64,000 bases of DNA from Moheibacter lacus (GTDB taxonomy: Bacteria > Bacteroidota > Bacteroidia > Flavobacteriales > Weeksellaceae): positions 186,001 through 250,000 of the forward strand of contig NZ_JACDZE010000004.1 in NCBI RefSeq assembly GCF_014042165.1, read 5' to 3'. A model generated the notes under the pieces. The model did no database searches and had not been told where the DNA came from. It saw only the letters and a program-made list of their open reading frames with translations. The position numbers and the translations under genes are program-made. Shown one piece after another: positions 1-9,792 of this stretch; position 1 is the first letter of the stretch, and every line of letters starts with the position of its first letter.

Positions 1-3
1 ATT

Positions 4-1278
4 ATGAGAGACGATTTTCAATTTTTTACTGTAAAAGTAGCGAGTGGGAGTGGTTGTTTATTTCAACCGTTAGATAGTGAGTATAGTTACGTTTTGACAG
101 CTAAGCACGTTATTGAGGGCGTTGAGAATATAGAAATAGTCAGACAATACATTGGAAAAGATGGAAACAAAATAGATGAGACACTTGAAATACTAGAAAT
201 TCCATATATACATAGCAATCCCAATAAGGATGCTGCCATAATTAAAATTAAAAAAATTGATGGCATTGAATCCTTATTAAGGTCGGATTTGAGTAAAATA
301 GAAAAAGAAAACTGGTATCTGTGTGGGCATCCTGATTCAAGGGAAAATAATGGTTTTTCATATAGAAAGAATAAGCTCAAAATAGAAAATCCTGTAGAGC
401 TATATATTGAGGGCGAAATTGAAAGAAATGTAAACCATTCAGAGATAGTTGGACAATCAGGAGGCGGGATAGTCAAATCTGAAAGTTCTTGTTTTCTTTT
501 AGCAGGTATACAGAAAAAAATGGCTGTTGAAGATGAAGAAGAAACTCTTTCAAGAATCCATTTTGCTCCTTTATCATTTTTTGATGAAATAATCGAGGAA
601 AATAAAGCAAATCTATCACCACTATTCCCACCCTATATCGGTACATTTAATATTTTACTGCAAGAGATTTTTCCTTTTCCTAATCTAATTGTTAAACAAG
701 AGTTGGTTAGAAGTACTTTATTAGCTATTTCCGAAAGTATCTGTGGCGGTACTAGTCCAGATAAAATCATTAAAGAGTATGGACAAAAATTTTTAGTAAA
801 TGGAACTCCCACTCACATTATTTATCACAAATCTTTATGGAAATCTCTACTTGAATTTTTGACAATAATCAAGCTGTATGAAGAAACGACTGATCTTGAT
901 AATCTTACAAATATTCATAAGAAAAGAAAAATGCTAATAGTTGATACGAATAATTGGACTAAAAAATTAGAAGAAATTTATAAGTCTGATTTATCTGAAA
1001 TAGAAAAAGGAGGAAGCATAGTTATTTGTGCAACAAATGAATCAGTTCCAAGTAGAACCGAAATTTCGGCAGAAGAACTACGTGTCATCACTGATATCTC
1101 TACGCCTTTGGACAAAATGAACATTAGTAATACTGTTGAAGATCCTTTTAGCGACTTAAAACTGGTCAATATTTTTAAATTTCAACACCACATTATTAAT
1201 AATGTAATGCAGTTGGCAAATATAAATGGTGTAAACTCAAAAACCACAATTAAAGAATTAACGGATGGAATTATTTAA
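4..1278 (+). CDS. Lamassu (ABC-3C) effector with trypsin-like protease domain, LmuA-like
   Basis: The N-terminal third is a trypsin-like serine protease: the motif LTAKHV gives His35, NKDAAII gives Asp76 and GQSGGGI gives Ser152, the expected order and spacing of a chymotrypsin-fold triad. The remaining ~220 residues match no enzyme I recognise and probably form the C-terminal ABC-3C domain that docks the effector on the ATPase. The next two genes are a small middle component and an SMC-like ATPase with a zinc hook, so the trio fits Lamassu with a protease effector. In that family the effector is held inactive until the SMC complex senses invading DNA. There is no signal peptide, so it is cytosolic. 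The start is uncertain: only one in-frame codon precedes the ATG in this window, and the gene could begin further upstream. It overlaps the next gene by 14 bases. Confidence 0.8.
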   Translation: MRDDFQFFTVKVASGSGCLFQPLDSEYSYVLTAKHVIEGVENIEIVRQYIGKDGNKIDETLEILEIPYIHSNPNKDAAIIKIKKIDGIESLLRSDLSKIEKENWYLCGHPDSRENNGFSYRKNKLKIENPVELYIEGEIERNVNHSEIVGQSGGGIVKSESSCFLLAGIQKKMAVEDEEETLSRIHFAPLSFFDEIIEENKANLSPLFPPYIGTFNILLQEIFPFPNLIVKQELVRSTLLAISESICGGTSPDKIIKEYGQKFLVNGTPTHIIYHKSLWKSLLEFLTIIKLYEETTDLDNLTNIHKKRKMLIVDTNNWTKKLEEIYKSDLSEIEKGGSIVICATNESVPSRTEISAEELRVITDISTPLDKMNISNTVEDPFSDLKLVNIFKFQHHIINNVMQLANINGVNSKTTIKELTDGII

Positions 1279-1825
1279 AAAAATAGACTGTAAAGAGGAA
1301 ATCTATAGTCAAATTAGAAAGTCCTTCGATATCCAAAATGTTATTATTGGAAATTTAATGTTTGGAGATAATATCCCTATTGTTTTCATCCTGTTTAAGC
1401 ACTTAAATGATTTAGAAAAATACTGGAAAGACTTTAACAGTTTTATCACTGCCGAATACTTAGCAAAGCTAAAAAATGATTTTTCTAAATGGAATTCTTA
1501 TGTTTTTTATCTCACTGAAAGTACTGTAAAAAAGCCCTTAAAATATGAGATTGAAAACAATAAATTCAGTACCAGAAAAATTGTAATAGAGTCTATTGAT
1601 CAGGCCGTTGATGACAACACGATAAAGAGCATATTATCTGAACATATCATCAACGACAATATAAAATTTGATGTTGAAAACCAAAATATTGAATCTTTTT
1701 CAAAGAATGCAATTATCAATGAAGCTCTCAAATCAACTTCCTTTAATAAAACCACTTCAATTAAGGAAGAAAATCTGTTGAAAGTATTGAATCACCTTGA
1801 AAAAACATTAAGCAATGAAAATTAA
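1265..1825 (+). CDS. Lamassu / ABC-three-component middle component, LmuC-like
   Basis: A 186-residue cytosolic protein with no recognisable catalytic motif and no membrane segment. Its identity rests on position and size: it lies between the protease effector and the SMC ATPase, overlapping both (14 bases upstream, 11 downstream), where ABC-3C/Lamassu systems encode a small middle subunit of about this length that bridges effector and ATPase. The first ~110 residues look globular (a WNSYVFYLTEST-type strand run), and the C-terminal part is charged and helical. Translational coupling through both overlaps implies fixed stoichiometry with its neighbours. Assignment to LmuC is inference from context. 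Confidence 0.65.
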   Translation: MELFKKIDCKEEIYSQIRKSFDIQNVIIGNLMFGDNIPIVFILFKHLNDLEKYWKDFNSFITAEYLAKLKNDFSKWNSYVFYLTESTVKKPLKYEIENNKFSTRKIVIESIDQAVDDNTIKSILSEHIINDNIKFDVENQNIESFSKNAIINEALKSTSFNKTTSIKEENLLKVLNHLEKTLSNEN

Positions 1826-4800
1826 GAAAGTAGAAATTCAGGCTTTTAGAGCATACGATAGAGTTGAAAATGGAACATTTGATTTCAAACTTGGTGAAGA
1901 AGAATATGCAGATTTTATTTCTTTATACGCTCCGAATGGATTTGGTAAGACTTCCTTCTATGATGCAATAGAATATAGTTATACAAACAATATTGATAGG
2001 CTTTTAAAAAACAAGAATAATAAAGATATAGCAAAGTCAGAAAAGATCATTAGTAATAATGAAAAACAGTATATTCTAAGAAATAGGTATTCTAACTCTG
2101 ATTTGGATAGCTTCGTAAAATTACATACTAATAAAGAAGATGTAGTAAGAAATATTTCTATTCCTAGAAAAGGATCTTCTGACTTTAAGTTTGATGAAAA
2201 GGAAACTGAGAACAAGTATTTTAGAGAAGTTATTTTATCTCAGGATTGGATAAGTGGATTTCTTAAAGAGGAGACACCAGAAGAGCGATATAAAACATTT
2301 ATTGTATATTTTGGTGACCAGGAGCTTGATAAGTATTACAATACGCTTACGGCACTTCTTTCTCAAAATGAGAAGGAAATAAGAAAGTTAAATGAGCAAC
2401 TTAAAGGAATTCAGTTGGAGTTCAAATATGATGGGGATAAGGATATTCTTTCTAAAATTAATGATACAATTGAGCTTCTGAATAAAAAAATAAAGTTTTT
2501 CAATAGAATAGATTCTCAAACATCTGAAATTGATATACTTGATCTTACTAATTCCATAACTGAACGAATAAGCGATATTGACTTTGAAGTTGCAAGACAT
2601 CAAGATCTTATTTCAGATTTAGATAGACTAATCATTGGAAACGAAGTATTGATTGGTTTTAAGCAATTTAAAGAGCATTCTGATAATCTAAAAAAGCTAG
2701 CAGAAAAACAAAAGGAATTGAGTCTGATTTTAGCTGGATTTGAGGATTTAAAAAAGAAAAAAAACGAGTTGGCTTCAACTCAGAATCTTAATGTAAAGCT
2801 GACAAAGGAAAAAGAACAAAAGGAAAAGATATTACGTCTATTTAGTAAGTATAATGATACCATTAAACGTATTAAAGACAAAGATAAAGAAATTAAATCT
2901 TTACAATCGTCACAAGAAACTATAAATAAGGAAATATCGGATCAGAGAATACAAATTTCAAAACTTGAAGTTCAAATTTCAACGAATCAAAATGAGATTA
3001 ATCACATTAATCAAATTGTCGTAAAATTACCTGAAAAAGAACAAAATATCCTCAATTCTGAAAATCTAATTAAGCAATTAAATAAGGAGACCGACTTAAA
3101 AAAAGACGAATTAGAGAAGAAATCCAAAAATATAGATTCATTAGAGATTTTTATCAATGATTTAAGTAATGCTTTATTAAATATTGAAAATAGCATTTTC
3201 CCTTCAGAGTTCGATAAAAACTTTGTAAAATATTCAGAACTTTTACAGAGCCACGATAGATTAAAGAAAAAACTTGAGGAAGAAAACAAGAGTTTAAACC
3301 TTGTTAAACAAGAAGCTATTGAACACGATAACTTTCAAACTGAGTTAGAAAACTTTATTTCAAAAGGTTTATCAATAATTAATGATAAAAAAACAGACAT
3401 CTGTCCTCTATGTAACCAGGAATATAAATCTTATGCTGATTTAGCTGACAAAGTAGCAAATAATAAATTGCTGCCCGAAGCGTCGAATGCATTATTAAAC
3501 AGAAAAAATGAGATAGAAAAGAATGTCAATGATATTTCTGAAAATATACACAAAACTACTTTACTAATTGTAAACTCAATCAAAAAGGATATTTCTGAAA
3601 GTGAGTTAAAAATACAGGAATTAAAGACTCAAGTACTTAATCTCAAACAATCTATAGCTGACGTTGAAGCTAAAGTAGAGAATGAATCAAAGAGGTTAGC
3701 TGACCTTAGAAGTTCAATTCTAAATAAATCTATTAAAGAATATAATGAATGGGCTAAAGAACAATTAGAGAAATTGGGTGAAGAAATAAAGAAATACCAA
3801 TCGGATTTAACATCATTAAAAGACAAAATAAAAAATAACGAGGAGCAATCTCAAATTGCAATCACAAAGATAGACTTGTCGAATAAAGATATAGAAGCCC
3901 TTAAAAATGACAAGGTTGTTAATGAGGTGGGAAATTTCTTTTCGGAAAATTACCCAAATCTAGATTTAGACTCTAAATATATTAATGAGGATTTGTCAAG
4001 CTTAGCCAAAACTCAAAAAGAGTATCAATCCAATTTTGAAAGATTAAGGAATGACATTGAGCTAAATGAAAAAGATTTAGGTAGTTTTAATGAAGATTCT
4101 TTAAAACAGGAATTAGAAGGATTAAATAGCAACATTGACACAATATCTCGAGTAACTGAAATATATAAAATAGAAGTAAAGAAATATACTGATTTAGACA
4201 TTAATACAGTTGAAGAGGAAGCTTTTAATAAAATTATTAACGATATAAAAAAATCAAATGACGATAAGATTTCAGATTATCGAACTGAAGTAAAAGAATT
4301 AAACTTACTATCTCAGCTAAAAGAAAACGTATTGCCTTATTTAAAATTTGAAGAGAATAAAAAAATCCAAAGTGATCTAAAAACCAGTAAATCATTAAAA
4401 GATAAAATCAACAAAAAACTAAAAGAAGAGATTACAAACGTTTCTGAGCATATAGAGAAACAAATAAAATCATTCTTTTACGAAGATTTAATCAATGATT
4501 TGTATAAACGGATAGATCCTCATCCTGACTATAAAAAAGTAAAATTTATTCCTGATTTTAAGGATAACAAACCTAAATTAAATGTCTGTGTCTATAAAGA
4601 AGATGAAAGTGATAAATTCATAATCCCTAATTTATATTTCAGTCAAGCTCAATTAAATATTTTGAGCTTATGTATATTTTTAGCGAAAGCATTAAATGCT
4701 AAAGACGATAAAGGAAACTCTATTGACTGTATTTTTGTCGATGATCCTATTCAATCAATGGATAGTATAAATATCTTATCAACCATTGACCTGCTGAGAA

Positions 4801-4949
4801 GTATTATAGCCAATCAGCAAAAACAAATAATATTATCAACACACGATGAAAACTTTCATAATCTTTTAAAGAAAAAGATTCCGTCAAACCTTTTCAAATC
4901 GAAGTTTATGGAATTAGAAACCTTTGGAAAGGTAAAAGTTAATCAATAA
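1815..4949 (+). CDS. Lamassu SMC/Rad50-like ATPase, LmuB-like
   Basis: A 1,044-residue SMC-family ATPase. The Walker A APNGFGKT is at residues ~39-46. Long coiled coils occupy roughly 180-520 and 560-890, and a Rad50-type zinc hook CPLC (Cys530, Cys533) sits at the apex. The C-terminal head has the signature-like FSQAQLN (~940), a Walker B/D-loop ending VDDPIQSMD (~975) and the H-loop STHDE. The hook and the SQAQLN signature are typical of ABC-3C/Lamassu ATPases, which detect DNA ends or plasmid/phage structures and release the effector. The frame is unbroken and all catalytic motifs are present, so the protein should be active. It ends 7 bases before the next defence gene. Confidence 0.85.
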   Translation: MKIKKVEIQAFRAYDRVENGTFDFKLGEEEYADFISLYAPNGFGKTSFYDAIEYSYTNNIDRLLKNKNNKDIAKSEKIISNNEKQYILRNRYSNSDLDSFVKLHTNKEDVVRNISIPRKGSSDFKFDEKETENKYFREVILSQDWISGFLKEETPEERYKTFIVYFGDQELDKYYNTLTALLSQNEKEIRKLNEQLKGIQLEFKYDGDKDILSKINDTIELLNKKIKFFNRIDSQTSEIDILDLTNSITERISDIDFEVARHQDLISDLDRLIIGNEVLIGFKQFKEHSDNLKKLAEKQKELSLILAGFEDLKKKKNELASTQNLNVKLTKEKEQKEKILRLFSKYNDTIKRIKDKDKEIKSLQSSQETINKEISDQRIQISKLEVQISTNQNEINHINQIVVKLPEKEQNILNSENLIKQLNKETDLKKDELEKKSKNIDSLEIFINDLSNALLNIENSIFPSEFDKNFVKYSELLQSHDRLKKKLEEENKSLNLVKQEAIEHDNFQTELENFISKGLSIINDKKTDICPLCNQEYKSYADLADKVANNKLLPEASNALLNRKNEIEKNVNDISENIHKTTLLIVNSIKKDISESELKIQELKTQVLNLKQSIADVEAKVENESKRLADLRSSILNKSIKEYNEWAKEQLEKLGEEIKKYQSDLTSLKDKIKNNEEQSQIAITKIDLSNKDIEALKNDKVVNEVGNFFSENYPNLDLDSKYINEDLSSLAKTQKEYQSNFERLRNDIELNEKDLGSFNEDSLKQELEGLNSNIDTISRVTEIYKIEVKKYTDLDINTVEEEAFNKIINDIKKSNDDKISDYRTEVKELNLLSQLKENVLPYLKFEENKKIQSDLKTSKSLKDKINKKLKEEITNVSEHIEKQIKSFFYEDLINDLYKRIDPHPDYKKVKFIPDFKDNKPKLNVCVYKEDESDKFIIPNLYFSQAQLNILSLCIFLAKALNAKDDKGNSIDCIFVDDPIQSMDSINILSTIDLLRSIIANQQKQIILSTHDENFHNLLKKKIPSNLFKSKFMELETFGKVKVNQ

Positions 4950-4956
4950 TTATTCT

Positions 4957-6818
4957 ATGAGATTATCAGCAATATATATTCCAGGCGGAATTTTACCCCA
5001 TATTTTTGGTGAAGACCATAAAGGACAAACTATTAATTTTGGTGGTAAGTATATTTATACATTTGAAGAAGATTCCGAAGATCAGATTGTTCTAAAAGAA
5101 AAAAAAGATAACCTAAAATACATTGAAAATTTTTGGTTGAACAATATTCAATTGGTTTCTGCTATTGTTGGTGAGAACGGAACGGGAAAAACAACTATAT
5201 TAAATTCTTTAAGGGGACATTACTCATTTTATAAATTTATTTATGAAGTCCTAGATTCAGATGAGCAGATTATCTCTGATAATGCTGAAATAAATGAGAT
5301 CATCTACTATTCAGCTTTTTTTAATATAAACATTTCTGATTCCGAAAATGGAAACTTTAGAGATTTGTCTAAACATCAAATGATGATTGATGATACGGAG
5401 CACGAAAATTTAGACCTGGCCACTTTGTTAGAATTACACAATTCTGAAAATTTAAAAAGATGGATAAAATTTATTGAGTTAAAGGATCTAAACAACCTAC
5501 TCGAAAAAATGTCTTTACCCACATTTGATAAAATAAAAATAAAAATTAACCACATACATATTGAATCACACGATACATCATATCAATTTAGACCATTTTT
5601 TGAAGCTTTAAAAGAAAAAATAGATAACGAAAGAACTAATCGGGAACAAGCTATAATAGATATAATAGGGGTTAAAGAGTTTCAAAAGAAGAAAGCAGGA
5701 AAGAAAATTAGATTAGAGTTAGAAGTAATAAGAAGAGTAATATCTAAAGTCCAGAACATACTTGAACGTTCAGGAAATAAATATTTACAAGAGGGCTACA
5801 TAAATGGTGGAAAAACAATAGATAGTAAGGTGTTTCAAGAAGCTCTTAATTCAAAGGATGCTTTCTATTGGTTTTTAGAAAATTCGTATATTCAGCTATC
5901 TGAAAAAAGTGATAAAATTCTTTTCCCTACAGATGAAATAAAAACCCTTATTGAAACAATTTTATCTTATTTACCTGAAAATGAAGATATAGATAATTGG
6001 ACTGAATTTGATGTAAATTTTTCACAGGCATTAGAGATAAACAAAGCTTATGAAAAATTCCTACTCGCATTCAGAGATAATTTTGCTTACGATAAAAAAG
6101 TTTTAATGACCTTTAATCCTTCTCGAAATTTAAGTTCAGGAGAAAAAGGTCTGTATGATTTGTTTTCTGTATTAAATGATTTCAATTTCAGAACTGAAAA
6201 CAAAATACATAAGGATTATAGTATTTTTAATAAGAGAAAAAAGCTAAGCACCAATTTTCTTATATTATTGGATGAAGCAGATTTAGGATTTCATCCGGAA
6301 TGGAAAAAAGGTATATAAATATTATTCAACAGGTCATACCTTTTATTTTTAAAGGTAAAAATATTCAAATAATCATCACAACACACGACCCGTTAACTTT
6401 ATCAGACATACCCAATAATAATATTGTTTATTTATACAAAACAACTGACGGAAAAACAGAACTCTTAGACCAGATATCCAAACAAAGACCAACCAAAACT
6501 TTCGGAGCAAACATTAGTGATTTATTAGCTGATTCATTTTTTGTTAATGATGGATTGATAGGAGATTTTGCTAAAGAGAAGATTGAAAAAACAATAGAGT
6601 GGATTAATAATAATATAGAACTTAAAAGCAGAAATAGAGATTCTTTTTCAAGAGAATTAGAATATCACAAAAAAGTAATATCAATTATTGATGAACCTGT
6701 TGTAAAAATTAAACTATCTGAAATGATTTCTGAATTGGAAGATTCAAATGATTTTCAAAGGCAAATTTTGAATGATGAAATAAGATTTTTAACAGAAAAA
6801 AGAGATAAATTACAATGA
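4957..6818 (+). pseudogene. ABC/AAA-type ATPase A of an ATPase-HNH-ATPase cassette, broken by a frameshift
   Basis: Two consecutive reading frames make one ATPase of about 620 residues. The first (4957-6318) has Walker A GENGTGKT at ~72-79, signature LSSGEKGL at ~392 and Walker B LLDEADLGFHP at ~438. It then runs into a stop at 6316-6318. The second (from the ATG at 6300, frame -1, to 6818) supplies the missing H-loop TTHDP and the conserved tail GANISDLLADSFF. The intact paralogue two genes downstream carries all these motifs in one frame, so a single net -1 shift at the A-run 6304-6309 explains the break. Without the second half the ATPase has no H-loop. The 3' end overlaps the HNH start (ATGA). 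It could be an assembly indel, a real lesion, or less likely translational slippage, since the A-run is not in the canonical slippery phase. Confidence 0.8.
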
Positions 6819-7741
6819 ATTACATTGATATAAATCTTCCCCATATTATTGATGCAAAAGACAAGCATTATGAAGGATTAATAGACTCAATTCGTAAGAA
6901 AATTAATGACATTACAGATTTACCCATAGTATCAGCATTTGATAATTACATTAATCCATATTTAGAAACAATAATAAAAGGGAATCCAATAGAATTATTG
7001 GAATGTCATAATAGAGTTGAGCCTCATCTAACACCAGCACTTACAACGACTATTCAAAAAGTTTTCAAATATCAAGGCTGGTTCGACCAAAAAAAGAAAA
7101 CTATGTACGATGCGTATAATTTAGCAGAAAATCTTGATATTCCTACTTGTACATATTGTAATAGAATCTATACTAAAACTGTAATAAATCCTTCCAAAAT
7201 AACCCGACCTACTTTTGATCATTGGTTTTCAAAAAGTGATTATCCTTTACTCGCATTATCCTTTTTTAATTTAATACCGAGTTGCTCTATTTGTAATAGT
7301 GGTGTAAAGGGAAATAATTCATTTCAGATTGATACACACTTTCATCCATATATTAAACATAACGATGACAATCTAAAAATGGATTTTAAATTTAGTTATG
7401 AACATAAAGACTACTCAACTTTTAAGTTTAAAATTAAGCATAATAATAAATTTTCTAAAGACTCAACAGAAGCCTTTAAATTAATAGAGATTTATGAAAC
7501 TCACGAAGATGAAATCACTGATTTGAGACGATTAAGAGATGTTTATTCTGATAAATACTTAGAAATACTCAAGAAAAATATTTTGAAAGACACTTCTATT
7601 TCAGATGAAGAAATATATCGATTGGCTTTCGGAACTTATATAGATGAAACAAAATTTGACAGACGACCTTTGAGCAAAATGAAAAAGGATATTTTAGAAG
7701 AGTTGGGAATATTAAAACATTTAAAGAAAAATGGGATTTAA
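6815..7741 (+). CDS. HNH endonuclease of the PtuB/Septu kind
   Basis: A 308-residue nuclease. The core is at residues ~110-165: a zinc knuckle CTYC (Cys112, Cys115), the motif FDHWFSK with the presumed general-base His136, then NLIPSC-SIC (Cys157, Cys160) followed by N-G-V-K-G-N. This layout (two CxxC pairs bracketing a D/E-H-x-x-x-K and an N) is that of PtuB-type HNH proteins, which pair with an ATPase in Septu and in some retrons. The rest of the protein matches nothing I know. It is coupled to ATPase A by an ATGA overlap and to ATPase B by an 11-base overlap, so it is probably the DNA-cutting subunit of both. No lesion is visible. Confidence 0.8.
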   Translation: MNYIDINLPHIIDAKDKHYEGLIDSIRKKINDITDLPIVSAFDNYINPYLETIIKGNPIELLECHNRVEPHLTPALTTTIQKVFKYQGWFDQKKKTMYDAYNLAENLDIPTCTYCNRIYTKTVINPSKITRPTFDHWFSKSDYPLLALSFFNLIPSCSICNSGVKGNNSFQIDTHFHPYIKHNDDNLKMDFKFSYEHKDYSTFKFKIKHNNKFSKDSTEAFKLIEIYETHEDEITDLRRLRDVYSDKYLEILKKNILKDTSISDEEIYRLAFGTYIDETKFDRRPLSKMKKDILEELGILKHLKKNGI

Positions 7742-9791
7742 ATTACTTGCAATTAGGCCACTTGAAAAATGTGGTGTGAAATTTCTTAAAAATTTAGAAA
7801 TGAATAGGATTTATAAATTCTATGACAATTATGAGTTTTATAATTCTCAAACTAGAATTGATGATTTACCTAAGACTGAAAAGTACAAAATTGTAGATAA
7901 TATTGTTGAAATAGAAAAATTACCTGTTGATTTTTTTTCTACTAAAATTAATATTTCTGCTATTATCGGTAAAAATGGTAGCGGCAAGAGTAGTATTATA
8001 GATTTGTTTATAGCCTCCATAAATCAAATCTCTCTAAAACTTAGAGATGACGGTTTTTTGAACACAACGGCAGAACTCGAATCAACTAACAAAGAAAAAG
8101 ATAATGAAAGTATAATTCATTGTGAGATATTTTATCAGATAGACAATACTTTTTTTCAAATAATTATTAATGATAATGACTTTACATTCAAAACTATAAA
8201 CATAAAAGGGGAAAGTGAATTTGATTTAAAACAATTTTTTTATTCTGAAGTAATAAGTTATTCTGTTTATGCTTTTAATTCCTGGGAAATTGGAGATTGG
8301 ATTGATTATTTATTCCATAAAAATGATTCTTATCAAATTCCTGTTGTAATTAATCCAAAAAGAGAAAGCAAACAAGATGGTTGGGCAGGAATAATTAATA
8401 TTAATACAGAGAGCTACCTATTACAACAAAGGTTATTGTCTATTATACTTTCTAATCCTAAATTTAGGATTACAGATAATTTGCCAACGGAATACTTAAA
8501 TCTAATTTTTAAAAATTCTAAAACTTTTTTTGCACTTAATGATAAGCAAGAAGGAAGGCAATATGAAGAGGAAGAAGAGATAAAGAATGATTTTTATAAA
8601 TTATTAAATTCTGAATATGGTATAAATTTTAATATGAATAATACCAGAACGCCTTCTACACTATACAAAAATTTAAAAGTTGTTTTAAAGGAGTTTAAAA
8701 CTAAATATGGTATCGATAAAATAGAAATCCCTGATTTTCAATATAAAATAGACCTCTATATTCTTTATAAAATTATAAGTATTTGCGAAAAATATGTAAG
8801 TTATAATCAATTTATAATTGAACAAGATAAACAAAGAATAACATTCTATACAATTGATATAAAAGCATTCCTAAGTAAAATTGAAAATAGCCAAAGTCAT
8901 ATTATCTTCAAATTAAAACAAATCATCAATTTTATTAAGAACTACGAAAAAATATGGTCAAAATATATAACCGAAGATTTTATTAATATCAAAAAATTAT
9001 CAGAAGAATTAAATTTAAAATCTGATAAAAATACTCCAATTATTGAATTGCTTCCTCCTCCTATTTTTCAAACAAAATTGTTTTCAAAAAATAAAATAGA
9101 TTTATTGGATAGAATAAGTTCAGGAGAAAGACAGCTTATTCATTCTATAAGTACAATTCTCTATCATCTTACTAACTTAAACTCAGTTGAAAGAGATAGC
9201 CATCTTAATAAATACAATTATGTAAATATTATTTTAGATGAAATAGAACTTTATTTTCATCCTGAATTTCAAAAACTGTTTATTAAAAGGTTGATTGATG
9301 AAATAAGCAAGCTAAGATTGAGAGATATAAGAGGTATTAATATATTAATAATTTCACATTCTCCATTTATATTATCAGATATACCAAAACAAAATGTTCT
9401 GTTCTTGGAACAAGGAAAACCTGTTGGCTTAGACAGATTTAAAAGCACAAACACATTTGCAGCCAACATTTCAGATTTGTTATCCGACTCTTTTTTTATA
9501 GGAGATGGACTAATAGGAGAATATGCTAAAAGCAAAATCTCTGAAACAATTGATTGGCTAAATTTAGCTAGAGAAGAGCAATTGAAAAATGAGAAATTAC
9601 AAGTAAATAAATTCGATAAGTTATCATCTAAAAAAGAAAATCATAAAAGGGTAATCGAAATAATAGATGAGCCAATTATTAAAAGCAAATTAATTGAAAT
9701 GTACTCTGAAATATTTGGTAATGATGCAAGAAGAGAGTACTTAGAAAAAGAAAAGGATAGAATCATAAAAGAAATTGAAGGTTTGAGTTAA
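7731..9791 (+). CDS. ABC/AAA-type ATPase B, paralogue of ATPase A, partner of the HNH nuclease
   Basis: A 686-residue ATPase with Walker A GKNGSGKS at ~80-87, signature ISSGERQLI at ~462, Walker B ILDEIELYFHPEF at ~499-511 and H-loop ISHSP. The C-terminal block ANISDLLSDSFFIGDGLIGE is nearly the same as in ATPase A, and both continue into a helical tail with an IIDEP motif, so the two genes arose by duplication. The ATPase is of the OLD/PtuA-like AAA_15/AAA_21 type, lacking a long coiled coil. Position just after the HNH gene suggests a hetero-oligomer of two ATPases with one nuclease, or a later back-up of the broken ATPase A. It ends one base before the start of jetA. Confidence 0.8.
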   Translation: MGFKLLAIRPLEKCGVKFLKNLEMNRIYKFYDNYEFYNSQTRIDDLPKTEKYKIVDNIVEIEKLPVDFFSTKINISAIIGKNGSGKSSIIDLFIASINQISLKLRDDGFLNTTAELESTNKEKDNESIIHCEIFYQIDNTFFQIIINDNDFTFKTINIKGESEFDLKQFFYSEVISYSVYAFNSWEIGDWIDYLFHKNDSYQIPVVINPKRESKQDGWAGIININTESYLLQQRLLSIILSNPKFRITDNLPTEYLNLIFKNSKTFFALNDKQEGRQYEEEEEIKNDFYKLLNSEYGINFNMNNTRTPSTLYKNLKVVLKEFKTKYGIDKIEIPDFQYKIDLYILYKIISICEKYVSYNQFIIEQDKQRITFYTIDIKAFLSKIENSQSHIIFKLKQIINFIKNYEKIWSKYITEDFINIKKLSEELNLKSDKNTPIIELLPPPIFQTKLFSKNKIDLLDRISSGERQLIHSISTILYHLTNLNSVERDSHLNKYNYVNIILDEIELYFHPEFQKLFIKRLIDEISKLRLRDIRGINILIISHSPFILSDIPKQNVLFLEQGKPVGLDRFKSTNTFAANISDLLSDSFFIGDGLIGEYAKSKISETIDWLNLAREEQLKNEKLQVNKFDKLSSKKENHKRVIEIIDEPIIKSKLIEMYSEIFGNDARREYLEKEKDRIIKEIEGLS

Positions 9792-9792
9792 A

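Noticed and set aside
6304-6310. Programmed -1 frameshift signal AAAAAAG
   Set aside because: The phase is wrong for the canonical heptamer (zero-frame codons are AAA AAA GGT) and no stable stem follows. It is kept only as a possibility in the frameshift finding.
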